Source: Trueperaceae bacterium
Lineage (GTDB): Bacteria; Deinococcota; Deinococci; Deinococcales; Trueperaceae
Direction of reading: 5' to 3'
Assembly: GCA_011390455.1 (NCBI GenBank)
Contig: JAABSI010000059.1
Span: 1-18,615, forward strand
DNA length: 18,615 bases
This document shows positions 6,350 to 13,421 of this stretch, one piece after another. Position 1 is the stretch's first letter, and every line of letters starts with the position of its first letter. A model generated the notes under the pieces. The model saw only the letters and a program-made list of their open reading frames with translations. It did not search any database and was not told the DNA's origin. A program made the position numbers and the translations under genes.

Positions 6350-7930
6350 GTTCGCCGCCAGCTTCCCCGTCAGGAACGCCATCGGCACGCCGCCCGGGCT
6401 GTACGCCCACTGCCCCGCCTGCAGCACGCCCGGGATGGGCGTCCGCACCGAGCTCGCCACCCGCTGCATCTGGTGGACGGCCGGCATGTGCGGACCGTCG
6501 AACGCCCAGCCGACGATCGCGCCGTCGGTGTTGCCGGTGTAGGACTCGAGCGTGACCGGCGTCGTCATGAAGCGCGACCGCACCTTCGCGCCCAGGCCCG
6601 GGTAGAGCCCCTGGGCGAGCGCGGCCGTCATGGCCTCGGCGGCGTGCTCGCGGAAGGCGTCGGTCCAGCCGGACTCCTGGATCCGGCGGGTGAGCCGGTA
6701 GTCGAAGAGGCAGCTGACGATCAGGCCGGTCTTCCCCGGCGGCGCCAGCGCGGGGTCCTTGAGGACGGGGATCGAGACCTCGTAGGTGGTGCGGGCGAAG
6801 AAGGCGTCCAGGTAGGCCTTCACCGGCGCCTCGGGCAGGGGTCCGTCGACGTGGCGCGCCAGCAGCTCCTCGAGGCCCTTCGTGTGCAGGTCGCCCAGAC
6901 CGCGCGCGTCGGGCGCGTAGAACAGGTGGCCCTCGGAGATCGCCGCGAAGGTGGCCGGCGGTTCGTCGACCGACAGGAAGAGCGACAGCACCGAGTCGCT
7001 GCCGGTGCACGCCTCGAGCTCGGCGCGGCGGGCGGCGACGGCGCGGGCCAGGCGCGGGTCGGTGATGGCGTCGGCGTCGATCGCCCGGTAGAGCGCCTTG
7101 AGGTCGCCGCACCAGATGAGCGTCCCGTAGCCGTGGACGGCGCCGTCGCGATCGGTGACCGTCCGCGCCTCGGGGTCCAGGGCGACGATCGGCTGGTTGG
7201 TGCGCACGTCCACGCCGTGCGTGCGGACGAAGCCCTCGAGCAGCCCCATCAGCGCCGCGGTGCCGCCGCAGGGGTAGAGGTAGTCGAGGTAGACGCTGAA
7301 ATAGCTCATCGCGAAGAAGGCCGGCGTCCCCTTGAAGAAGTGCTGGCCGATGATGCCCTTGAGGCCCGGATCGTCGGTCAGCTCGTCGAGCAGCGCCTCC
7401 ACCGGACCCGACATGCGGTTGATCCGCCCGATGGTGGCGACGAACTTGACCATCCACGGCAGCAGCGTGCCGAAGAGGTAGCGGCGGTCGCGCATCGGGT
7501 CCTTGAAGAGCGGGTTGTCGATCCCGTACAGGACATCCATGTCGCGCATGATCCGCTCGATCAGCGCCATGATCCGGTCGACGTCGGCCGCGCGGTCGGG
7601 GTAGGTGCGCACCAGCAGGTCGCGGTAATCGGCGAGCGACGCCTTCGAATCGACGGTGATCCGATCGTCCTCGATCGCGACCGACACCGGGCTGCGCACG
7701 TGCTCCAGGTGCAGCCCGAGCTCCTCGAGCATGGGCAGGACGATCCCCGCGTTCTCGACGGCGCGCAGCCCCATGTCGAAGACGAAACCGTCGCGATTCA
7801 CGGACTGCACCAGCCCGCCCAGCCGCGCCTGCCGCTCGAAGAGCGCCACGCTCCGGCCCGCGCGGGCGGCGTACGCCGCGGCGGTCAGTCCGGCGGCCCC
7901 GCCGCCGACCACCAGGACGTCAAAGGCCAT
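6323..7930 (-). CDS. CrtI-like FAD/NAD(P)-dependent oxidoreductase (phytoene desaturase family)
   Basis: A 535-residue flavoprotein. The N-terminus carries the Rossmann dinucleotide motif GGGAAG (residues 9-14), E32 for the adenosine ribose, and the following RLGG. The C-terminus carries the second FAD motif typical of the CrtI/carotenoid isomerase group (PGVLQAGQWAYSPGG, then a GKLAANRAL helix). Such enzymes desaturate, saturate or isomerise long polyenes or other hydrophobic substrates at the membrane. The central substrate region (about 130-400) has no feature that fixes the substrate, so phytoene desaturase proper is not claimed; retinol saturase-like or lipid-modifying roles are equally possible. 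It is the last gene of a four-gene operon, and its ATG overlaps the end of the SDR gene by 11 bases, which indicates translational coupling. Confidence 0.85.
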   Translation of the reverse strand: MAFDVLVVGGGAAGLTAAAYAARAGRSVALFERQARLGGLVQSVNRDGFVFDMGLRAVENAGIVLPMLEELGLHLEHVRSPVSVAIEDDRITVDSKASLADYRDLLVRTYPDRAADVDRIMALIERIMRDMDVLYGIDNPLFKDPMRDRRYLFGTLLPWMVKFVATIGRINRMSGPVEALLDELTDDPGLKGIIGQHFFKGTPAFFAMSYFSVYLDYLYPCGGTAALMGLLEGFVRTHGVDVRTNQPIVALDPEARTVTDRDGAVHGYGTLIWCGDLKALYRAIDADAITDPRLARAVAARRAELEACTGSDSVLSLFLSVDEPPATFAAISEGHLFYAPDARGLGDLHTKGLEELLARHVDGPLPEAPVKAYLDAFFARTTYEVSIPVLKDPALAPPGKTGLIVSCLFDYRLTRRIQESGWTDAFREHAAEAMTAALAQGLYPGLGAKVRSRFMTTPVTLESYTGNTDGAIVGWAFDGPHMPAVHQMQRVASSVRTPIPGVLQAGQWAYSPGGVPMAFLTGKLAANRALKGARR

Positions 7931-8861
7931 CGGTCAACCCAGTCAGGTCCATCGTCATCTCCCAGAGCTCGCGGCCCACGTCCCGGTCCAGCGCGTGCGG
8001 CGCCGGCTTCTCGAGATGCGTGCGGTTGAAGTAGCGCCCGCCCGCGCCCTCGAGCTCGGGCGCGGCGGCCAGGACGTGCAGCGACTCGCCCGCCACGCGC
8101 GCGTCCGCCAGGAACGGCGCGACGACGAAGCGATGGAAGCCTCGGTAGAGCGGCCCGTTGTTCTGGCCGATGCCCGAATGGACCTCGCCCGGGTGCATGG
8201 CGTTGATCGTGACGCCGCTCCCCGCGAGCCGGTCGGCGAACTCCCAGACCGAGAGCAGCTGCGCCGTCTTCGAAGCGCCGTAGGCCAGCAGCCCGACGTA
8301 GAAACGGCGGCGCCAGTCCAGGTCCGCCAGGTTCAGGCCGCCGAAGCGGTGCCCCTGCGAGTTCACCTGCAGGACGCGCCCCGTGCCGGTCTCGCGCATG
8401 CGCGGCAGCAGCCGCCGGGTGAGGACGAAGGGGGCGAGGTGGTTGACGGCGAAGACCAGTTCAAACCCGTCCTCGGTCCCCTGCCGGCGGGTGCAGTGCA
8501 CGCCGGCGCTGTTGATGAGCACGTCGATGCGCTCGAGGCGCTCGAGCAGCTCCTCGGCGACGCGATGGACGTCGCGGAGGCGCGCGAAGTCGGCCAGGAA
8601 CACCGCGACCTCGGCCCCGAAGTCGCGCTCGAGCTGCGCCCGGACGGCCTCGGCCTTGGCCTCGTTCCGCGCCACCAGCGCCAGGCGCCCCCCGAAGCGC
8701 GCGACCTCCCGGGCGGCGGCCAGCCCGACGCCCGACGTGGCCCCCGCGATCACGACCGTCTTGTCGGCGAGCGAGGCGGTCGTCCGCTGGTGCGGCGTTC
8801 GCTGGTTGCGGAGCAGCTGCTGAAAGTCGGCCGTGCGGTACTGGTGGAGGTAGCGGACCAC
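7920..8861 (-). CDS. Short-chain dehydrogenase/reductase, retinol-dehydrogenase-like
   Basis: A 313-residue NAD(P)-dependent oxidoreductase. The cofactor motif GATSGVG is at residues 40-46, NSAG follows near residue 118, and the catalytic triad is a Ser in QVNSQGH with Y194 and K198 in YGASK. The layout (Rossmann motif, QG after the Ser, MHPGEVHSGI after the YxxxK) matches the RDH/WWOX-like classical SDRs that act on hydrophobic alcohols and ketones. GTG 8861 gives an N-terminal extension of about 33 polar residues before the fold starts; no internal Met offers a better start. Its start lies 3 bases after the stop of the SnoaL-like gene, and its stop overlaps the CrtI-like gene, so the operon is translated as a block. 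The two enzymes could oxidise successive positions of the same substrate. Confidence 0.85.
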   Translation of the reverse strand: MVRYLHQYRTADFQQLLRNQRTPHQRTTASLADKTVVIAGATSGVGLAAAREVARFGGRLALVARNEAKAEAVRAQLERDFGAEVAVFLADFARLRDVHRVAEELLERLERIDVLINSAGVHCTRRQGTEDGFELVFAVNHLAPFVLTRRLLPRMRETGTGRVLQVNSQGHRFGGLNLADLDWRRRFYVGLLAYGASKTAQLLSVWEFADRLAGSGVTINAMHPGEVHSGIGQNNGPLYRGFHRFVVAPFLADARVAGESLHVLAAAPELEGAGGRYFNRTHLEKPAPHALDRDVGRELWEMTMDLTGLTDGL

Positions 8862-8864
8862 GGC

Positions 8865-9296
8865 CTACCCGAACCGGCGCCGCATGAAGCGGCGGTAGAT
8901 CTTGGCGAAGCGCGGGATGTTGTCGAAGATGTCGCCCCACAGGTCGTAGTAGTCGCGCTGGCGGACGATCAAACCGTCCTCGTCCTGGGTCAGCTTGGTG
9001 CAGCCGTACAGGGTCGAGCTGGGGTAGCGCTCGAACATCAGCGTCATCTCCCATTCGAGGAAGAGGACGTCGCCCGTCTGCGAAACGTCGACGATGTGCA
9101 TGCGCAGTTCCTTGCAGCGCTTGGCGAGCCGGTTGCACAGGGCCTCGAAGGCCTCGCGCCCCTCGACCCGCTGGATCGAGTCCTGGAAGACGATGTCGTC
9201 GTGGTAGTGCGGGAACAGGTGCGACCAGTCCGGTTTGCCGTGGGTGTTGTAGGTGCGCGACCACAGCGCCCGCACCGCATCGGGGTCGAGCCTCAT
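8865..9296 (-). CDS. SnoaL/NTF2-like domain protein
   Basis: A 143-residue protein with the size and pattern of the NTF2-like superfamily: an N-terminal helix (DPDAVRALWSRTYN), the segment HYHDDIVFQDSIQRVEGREAFEAL, then strands with FLEWEMTLMFERY and a final aromatic DYYDLWGDI region. Members include ring cyclases, isomerases, dehydratases and non-enzymatic ligand carriers, so no reaction is assigned. Related proteins with 'D-x-I/V-x-G-x-x-A' occur next to SDRs and FAD oxidoreductases in stress-related lipid operons, and the same neighbours are present here. ATG 9296 is chosen because it gives a domain-sized product and overlaps the upstream gene's stop as ATGA, a common coupling signal. The frame remains open upstream, but that part is antisense to other genes. 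Confidence 0.75.
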   Translation of the reverse strand: MRLDPDAVRALWSRTYNTHGKPDWSHLFPHYHDDIVFQDSIQRVEGREAFEALCNRLAKRCKELRMHIVDVSQTGDVLFLEWEMTLMFERYPSSTLYGCTKLTQDEDGLIVRQRDYYDLWGDIFDNIPRFAKIYRRFMRRRFG

Positions 9297-9739
9297 GCCG
9301 CCGCGTACCCCACCAGGTAGACGACCACCGCGACGCCGAAGACGACGACGAACGAGGCGATCATGGCGGCGAGCGTCCGCGAGTACCCGCGCGGGACGAT
9401 CTGCCCGGCCGCGTCCATCTGGGTGATCGCCGGATACAAACGCGAGTAGAAGGTGAGGATCGAGAAGATCAGCGCGATGGTGCTGAAGACCTTGGTCTCG
9501 GGCGAGCCGGTGAGGACGATGCCGATGAGCAGCACGATGAAGATCAGCTTGGTGCCGGCCACCCAGTCGACCAGGTACCGCACCAGCGCGTGGACCTCGG
9601 GGTCCTGCTTCGAGCGCTCGTAGGCGCGGAAGACGCCCAACGCGTTGCCACGGCGCGAACCGGGCGCGAGGTAGAGCGTCAGGACGTTCAGGAGCTCCAG
9701 GGCGCCGAAGGCGATGAGCACGACGGAGAGGACATCCAT
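9293..9739 (-). CDS. Four-helix membrane protein, first gene of the operon
   Basis: A 148-residue integral membrane protein with predicted helices at about residues 3-25, 53-77, 83-104 and 122-145. The loop between helices 1 and 2 is polar and basic (PGSRRGN, AYERSKQDPE). ATG 9739 is well supported: GGAGG lies about 7 bases upstream and the first helix starts at once. It overlaps the SnoaL-like gene by ATGA. I recognise no named family. Its position at the head of the operon suggests it works with the SnoaL-like protein, SDR and CrtI-like enzyme, for example by holding a hydrophobic substrate or the enzymes at the membrane, but that is inference from context only. Confidence 0.72.
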   Translation of the reverse strand: MDVLSVVLIAFGALELLNVLTLYLAPGSRRGNALGVFRAYERSKQDPEVHALVRYLVDWVAGTKLIFIVLLIGIVLTGSPETKVFSTIALIFSILTFYSRLYPAITQMDAAGQIVPRGYSRTLAAMIASFVVVFGVAVVVYLVGYAAA

Positions 9740-9869
9740 CTCGAGCCTCCACGGGGGGTCGCCCGGTCGCCGGCATCGCGGCGCGGTGAGGCGGCTCCGA
9801 TCCCATGAGGGTGCCGCAACCCGCGGCGTTCGGCTAGGGACGGTCGCCTCACGGAACCCGTCGCGGCCA

Positions 9870-9891
9870 CCGCCGGCGGGGTCGCCGGCGG
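9870..9891. repeat. 9-bp perfect inverted repeat in the divergent promoter region
   Basis: The arms CCGCCGGCG and CGCCGGCGG are exact complements around a GGGT loop. It could be a hairpin in RNA or a protein-binding palindrome, but GC-rich sequence makes chance palindromes fairly common. Confidence 0.35.
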
Positions 9892-9945
9892 GCGACGCGC
9901 CGAGCGCGGGCCGCGTTCGGGACGGGACTCCCGAGGCCCCCGCGG

Positions 9946-9951
9946 TAGAAT
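9946..9951 (+). promoter_or_regulatory. -10 element (TAGAAT) of the plsY-like gene
   Basis: TAGAAT ends 11 bases before ATG 9963, so transcription would start 3-5 bases before the start codon, leaving essentially no leader and no room for a ribosome binding site. It is one of five close-set TANNNT elements on the plus strand. Confidence 0.55.
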
Positions 9952-9962
9952 GCGCCCCGACG

Positions 9963-10568
9963 ATGAACCCCTTCCCGGCGGTCGCCATCGCGGCGCTGGT
10001 CGCCTTCGTCGGCGGCTCGCTGCCTTTCGCGGTGTGGGTCGCGAGGCTCGCCCGCACGCGCGACGTGCGCGCCGTCGGCGACGGCAACCCGGGGGCGATG
10101 AACGCCCTGCGCGCCGGCGGGCCGGCCCTGGGCCTCGCCGTGCTGCTCCTCGACGTCACCAAGGGCGTCCTGCCGATCGTCCTCGCGCGCGACGTGCTCG
10201 GCCTGGAGGGAGCCGCGCTCGCGCTGATCGCGGTGCTGCCCGTAGCCGGTGCGGCGTTCTCGCCCTTCCTGGGCTTCAAGGGCGGCAAGGCGCTCGCGGT
10301 CCTGCTCGGCACCTGGATCGGGCTGACGCTCTGGACGATCCCGCTGGTCGCGCTCACGACCATCGTGCTGGCGACGCTCCTGGTCCAACCCGACGGGTGG
10401 GCGGTGGCGATCGCGCTGGCCGCGATGCTCCTGGGCGTGTTGCTGTGGGTGCCCGGCGGCTGGCCGGTGCTGACGCTGGTCCTGCAGGCCGCGATCGTCC
10501 TCTGGAAGCACCGCGCGCAGCTCGCCCAGACCCCCCACCTGCGGCGGCGCGCGCCGCGGACGGCATGA
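9963..10568 (+). CDS. plsY: PlsY-like glycerol-3-phosphate acyltransferase family membrane protein
   Basis: A 201-residue multi-spanning membrane protein of the PlsY (DUF205) family. PlsY transfers an acyl group from acyl phosphate to glycerol 3-phosphate to start phospholipid synthesis. The three family motifs are present in order: GGSLPF (17-22), GDGNPGAMNALR (39-50) and SPFLGFKGGKALAV (100-113), with DVTKG at 64-68. Two deviations stand out: the His that normally opens motif 3 is Ala97, and the motif 2 'GATN' is GAMN. A housekeeping PlsY would be expected to keep these, so this copy may acylate another acceptor or be a paralogue. It overlaps the glycosyltransferase gene by ATGA, which suggests a shared pathway, such as synthesis of an acylated glycolipid or carotenoid glycoside. 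The start has a -10 element 11 bases upstream and no leader. Confidence 0.8.
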   Translation: MNPFPAVAIAALVAFVGGSLPFAVWVARLARTRDVRAVGDGNPGAMNALRAGGPALGLAVLLLDVTKGVLPIVLARDVLGLEGAALALIAVLPVAGAAFSPFLGFKGGKALAVLLGTWIGLTLWTIPLVALTTIVLATLLVQPDGWAVAIALAAMLLGVLLWVPGGWPVLTLVLQAAIVLWKHRAQLAQTPHLRRRAPRTA

Positions 10569-11758
10569 CCGAGGCAGCCTTGGGGTTCCTGGCCGGCGAC
10601 GCCCTGGTGGGCATCGTCGCCTTCCAGGCGGGCGTGCTGCTCGTCGTCCTCGGCAACGTGTTCCTGCTGACGCGTCCGGCGCGCGGCCGCATCGGAGCCC
10701 CTACGCCGCGGGTCTCGCTGCTGGTGCCGGCCCGGAACGAGGAGGCGAACGTCGGCGCCTGCGTGCGCTCGCTCCTGGCCCAGACCTACCCCGACCTCGA
10801 GGTCCTGGTGCTCGACGACCGCTCCGAGGACGGCACCCGCGCGATCCTCGAGGCCGAGCAGTCGGCGGCCACGGCTGCTGGCGATCAGCGGCTCGTGGTG
10901 CTCACGGGCGAAGAGCCGCCGGCGGGCTGGACGGGCAAGAACTGGGCCTGCCACCGGCTCGCGCGCGCGGCCCGAGGCGAGGTCCTGCTGTTCGCCGACG
11001 CCGACACGGTCTTCGTCGATCCCGATGCGGTCGGGGGCATCGTCGGGTCGCTGGAGGCGAGCCGGGCCGACCTGATGTCCGGGCTGCCGCGGCAGGTCCT
11101 GGGGACCCCCGGAGAGGCGCTCCTGGTCCCGATGTTCTACTGGGCACTCTTCTCGTTCACGCCGCTCGCCTTGGCGCGCGTCTGGCGCCGGGCACCGGTG
11201 GCCCGCGCCGTGGGCCAGCTCATGGCCTTCCGCCGGGACGCCTACGACGCGATCGGCGGCCACGCGGCCGTCCGCGGCAGCGTCGTCGACGACATCGACC
11301 TGGCGCGGCGCGTCGCGCGGGCGGGGCTCACCTGGCGCCTCCTGGACGCCACCGACCTGGTGACGTGCCGGATGTACCGGAGCGGGCGCGAGGCGGCCGA
11401 CGGCTTCTCCAGGAACGTGTTCGCGGCCTTCGGATCCGCGATCCTCCCGTACGTCTTCGTCTGGGGGTGGCTGGCGTACGCGGTCCTCGGGCCGGTGGCC
11501 GTGGGTGCGCTCCACCTCGCGTGGCCGGACCGCGTGCCGATCGCGCCCGGGTGGCTGCTCGCGACGATCGCTCTGTCGGTCGCCCACTGGGGCCTCGTCC
11601 ACGCGCGCCTCCGCTTGCCGGTCGGGCTGGCGCTGGCGTACCCGGTGAGCTTCGCCGCGTTCCTGGCCGTCGCGGTGCGATCGTTCGTCGACGGCGTCCG
11701 CCGCCGGACGTCCTGGAAGGGGCGCGCGCTCGAACGGCCGCCGACGCGCTGGCTTTAG
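10565..11758 (+). CDS. Membrane-anchored family 2 glycosyltransferase (CruG/HpnB-like)
   Basis: A 397-residue protein with an N-terminal membrane helix (about 13-35), a GT-A domain (about 48-290) and a C-terminal block of two or three helices (about 295-380). GT2 features: VSLLVPARNEE (50-60), the first acidic pair in LDDRSEDGT (D84, D85), the DAD motif at 145-147, and DDID before a long amphipathic stretch with R-S-G-R-E in place of the QxxRW motif. The segment GWTGKNW (121-127) is typical of the hopanoid-associated HpnB and carotenoid (CruG, CrtQ) branches, which transfer sugars to isoprenoid acceptors. The acceptor and sugar cannot be fixed here. The gene overlaps the PlsY-like gene by 4 bases and faces a CrtI-like operon, supporting a glycolipid or carotenoid-glycoside role. 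Confidence 0.82.
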   Translation: MTEAALGFLAGDALVGIVAFQAGVLLVVLGNVFLLTRPARGRIGAPTPRVSLLVPARNEEANVGACVRSLLAQTYPDLEVLVLDDRSEDGTRAILEAEQSAATAAGDQRLVVLTGEEPPAGWTGKNWACHRLARAARGEVLLFADADTVFVDPDAVGGIVGSLEASRADLMSGLPRQVLGTPGEALLVPMFYWALFSFTPLALARVWRRAPVARAVGQLMAFRRDAYDAIGGHAAVRGSVVDDIDLARRVARAGLTWRLLDATDLVTCRMYRSGREAADGFSRNVFAAFGSAILPYVFVWGWLAYAVLGPVAVGALHLAWPDRVPIAPGWLLATIALSVAHWGLVHARLRLPVGLALAYPVSFAAFLAVAVRSFVDGVRRRTSWKGRALERPPTRWL

Positions 11759-11771
11759 GGACGGTCGTTGC

Positions 11772-11777
11772 TACGAT
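11772..11777 (+). promoter_or_regulatory. -10 element (TACGAT) of the serine dehydratase gene
   Basis: TACGAT begins 13 bases after the glycosyltransferase stop and ends 5 bases before ATG 11783. That spacing places the transcription start at or within one base of the ATG, so the message would be leaderless. It also supports ATG 11783 over the in-frame TTG at 11768. Confidence 0.55.
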
Positions 11778-11782
11778 GCCGC

Positions 11783-13360
11783 ATGCCCGCCATCAGCATC
11801 TTCAACGACGTCATCGGCCCGGTCATGCGCGGCCCCTCGAGCTCGCACTGCGCGGCCGCGCTGCGCATCGGACGGCTGGCGCGCGACCTGATGGACGGCG
11901 ACCTGACCGACGTCCTGGTCGAGTTCGACCGCGAGGGTTCGCTCCCGACGACCCACGAGAGCCAGGGCTCCGACATGGGGCTCTTCGGCGGCCTGTTGGG
12001 ATGGGACGCGGACGACGAGCGCCTGCCCGACTCCGCCCAGGCCCTCGCCGACGCGGGCATCGCGCTGCGCATCGAGACGGTCGACGTCGGCGACCCGCAC
12101 CCCAACACGTACCGGCTCACCCTGCGGAACGCGCACGAGCAGCACGCGCTGATCGCGATCTCCACCGGCGGCGGCATGATGGAGGTCCTCTCGATCGACG
12201 GCGTCGCGCTCGGGATGGACGGCGGGTACGCAGAGACGCTGATCTGGTCGGACGCATCGGCCCGCGCGGCCGTCGAGCGGCTCGCGCCGCGCTTGGGCGC
12301 CGACGAGGTGCTCGTCCACGACGCCGAGGGCGGCCTGCTGGTGCAGGTGAAGGCGGCGGCGTTCGTCGCGGACGACGTGCTCGCCGAGCTGCGGCCGACG
12401 CGCGTGCGGCGGCTCGGCCGCGTGTTGCCGGTGCCCTCGCAACGGAGCGTGCGGCTGCCCTTCACCGGTAGCGAAGAACTGCTGGCGTTCGACGGCGACC
12501 GCCACACGCCGCTGTGGCGCCTCGCGGTCGAGTACGAGCGGGCGCGAAGCGGCTTCGACGAGGACGAGGTCGTCGCGAAGATGGTCGAGATCGTGGGGAT
12601 CCTGCGGCGCTCGATCGACCAAGGGATCGCCGGCACCCACTACGAGGACCGCGTCCTCGGTCATCAGAGCGGGCGCTTCCTCGAGATGATGGAGGCCGGG
12701 CGCCTGCTCGACGGCGGCGCGCTCAACCGCATCGTCCTGTACGTCACCGCGCTGATGGAGGTGAAGAGCGCCATGGGCGTGATCGTGGCCGCGCCCACCG
12801 CCGGTGCGTGCGCGGCGCTGCCCGGCGCCGTCATCGCCATGGCCGAGTCCATGGACCGCTCCGAGGAGGACATGGCGCGCGCGATGCTCGCCGCCGGCCT
12901 GGTCGGCGCGATCTTCACCACCCGCTGGACCTTCGCCGCCGAGGTGGGCGGCTGCCAGGCCGAGGGGGGCGCCGCGGCCTGCATGGCCGGAGCGGCCCTG
13001 GTCACCCTCGCCGGCGGCACCCGCGACCAGGCGCTCGCGGCGGCCTCGATGGCGCTGCAGAGCATGCTCGGCCTCATCTGCGACCCGATCGCCAACCGCG
13101 TCGAGGCGCCCTGCCTCGGCAAGAACGTCATGGCGGCCGCCAACGCGCTGTCGTGCGCCAACATGGCGCTCGCCGGCTTCGACCCGCTCATCCCGCTCGA
13201 CGAGGTGGTCGACGCCGCCAAGGCCGTGGCCGAACGCATGCCGCGCGAGCACCGCTGCACCTCGCTCGGGGGGTTGGCGGTCACGCCGACGTCGCTGCGG
13301 ATCGAACAACGGTTGCTGGCGGCCAAGGGCGGCGCGTGCGTGGGCTGCGGTTGCGGCTGA
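11783..13360 (+). CDS. sdaA: Iron-sulphur L-serine dehydratase (L-serine ammonia-lyase), single-chain
   Basis: A 525-residue cytosolic enzyme that would deaminate L-serine to pyruvate using a 4Fe-4S cluster. The N-terminal beta domain carries GPSSSH (17-22), and the alpha domain follows from about residue 250, so the two subunits that are separate in Bacillus are fused. The three cluster cysteines are C391 (GGCQAEGG), C433 (LICDP) and C444 (EAPC). Their spacing of 42 and 11 residues is the same as in Legionella L-serine dehydratase as I recall it. In that enzyme the penultimate residue is a cysteine that enters the active site as fourth ligand; here C524 of 525 is in that position. The tail also has C519 and C522, an uncommon Cys-rich end. 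ATG 11783 is chosen from the family N-terminus and from the -10 element 5 bases upstream. Confidence 0.9.
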   Translation: MPAISIFNDVIGPVMRGPSSSHCAAALRIGRLARDLMDGDLTDVLVEFDREGSLPTTHESQGSDMGLFGGLLGWDADDERLPDSAQALADAGIALRIETVDVGDPHPNTYRLTLRNAHEQHALIAISTGGGMMEVLSIDGVALGMDGGYAETLIWSDASARAAVERLAPRLGADEVLVHDAEGGLLVQVKAAAFVADDVLAELRPTRVRRLGRVLPVPSQRSVRLPFTGSEELLAFDGDRHTPLWRLAVEYERARSGFDEDEVVAKMVEIVGILRRSIDQGIAGTHYEDRVLGHQSGRFLEMMEAGRLLDGGALNRIVLYVTALMEVKSAMGVIVAAPTAGACAALPGAVIAMAESMDRSEEDMARAMLAAGLVGAIFTTRWTFAAEVGGCQAEGGAAACMAGAALVTLAGGTRDQALAAASMALQSMLGLICDPIANRVEAPCLGKNVMAAANALSCANMALAGFDPLIPLDEVVDAAKAVAERMPREHRCTSLGGLAVTPTSLRIEQRLLAAKGGACVGCGCG

Positions 13361-13410
13361 GCGGCCCGCGCGCACGGACCTCCGCTTGCGCGCGAATCGA
13401 TCGCCTGGGG

Positions 13411-13416
13411 TAGATT
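13411..13416 (+). promoter_or_regulatory. -10 element (TAGATT) of the SDR gene
   Basis: TAGATT ends 5 bases before ATG 13422, the same spacing as before the serine dehydratase gene, so this message would also be leaderless. A TTGCGC at 13386-13391 could be a poor -35 at 19-base spacing. Confidence 0.55.
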
Positions 13417-13421
13417 CGTCC

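Larger units (their letters stand above)
9740..9962. other. Divergent intergenic control region
   Basis: About 220 bases separate the minus-strand operon from the plus-strand plsY-like gene. No gene is seen. The GGAGG site for the operon lies at its left end and the TAGAAT -10 for plsY at its right end. It holds two inverted repeats: a 9-bp GC stem with a 4-base loop (9870-9891), and GTGAGGCG (9786-9793) matched by CGCCTCAC (9845-9852), which could be half-sites for a regulator. No clear minus-strand promoter was found. Confidence 0.45.

Noticed and set aside
7656..9320. 554-residue plus-strand frame across the minus-strand operon
   Set aside because: Runs through three genes on the other strand with known motifs and overlapping ends; composition is typical of shadow frames.
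6323..9739. Idea that the CrtI-like operon is a complete carotenoid pathway
   Set aside because: No phytoene synthase (crtB), cyclase or geranylgeranyl synthase is in the window, so only a modification step could be argued.
9293..11602. 769-residue minus-strand frame covering the PlsY-like and glycosyltransferase genes
   Set aside because: Only its last 148 codons (from 9739) are a real gene, supported by GGAGG and membrane helices. The rest is antisense to recognisable plus-strand genes.
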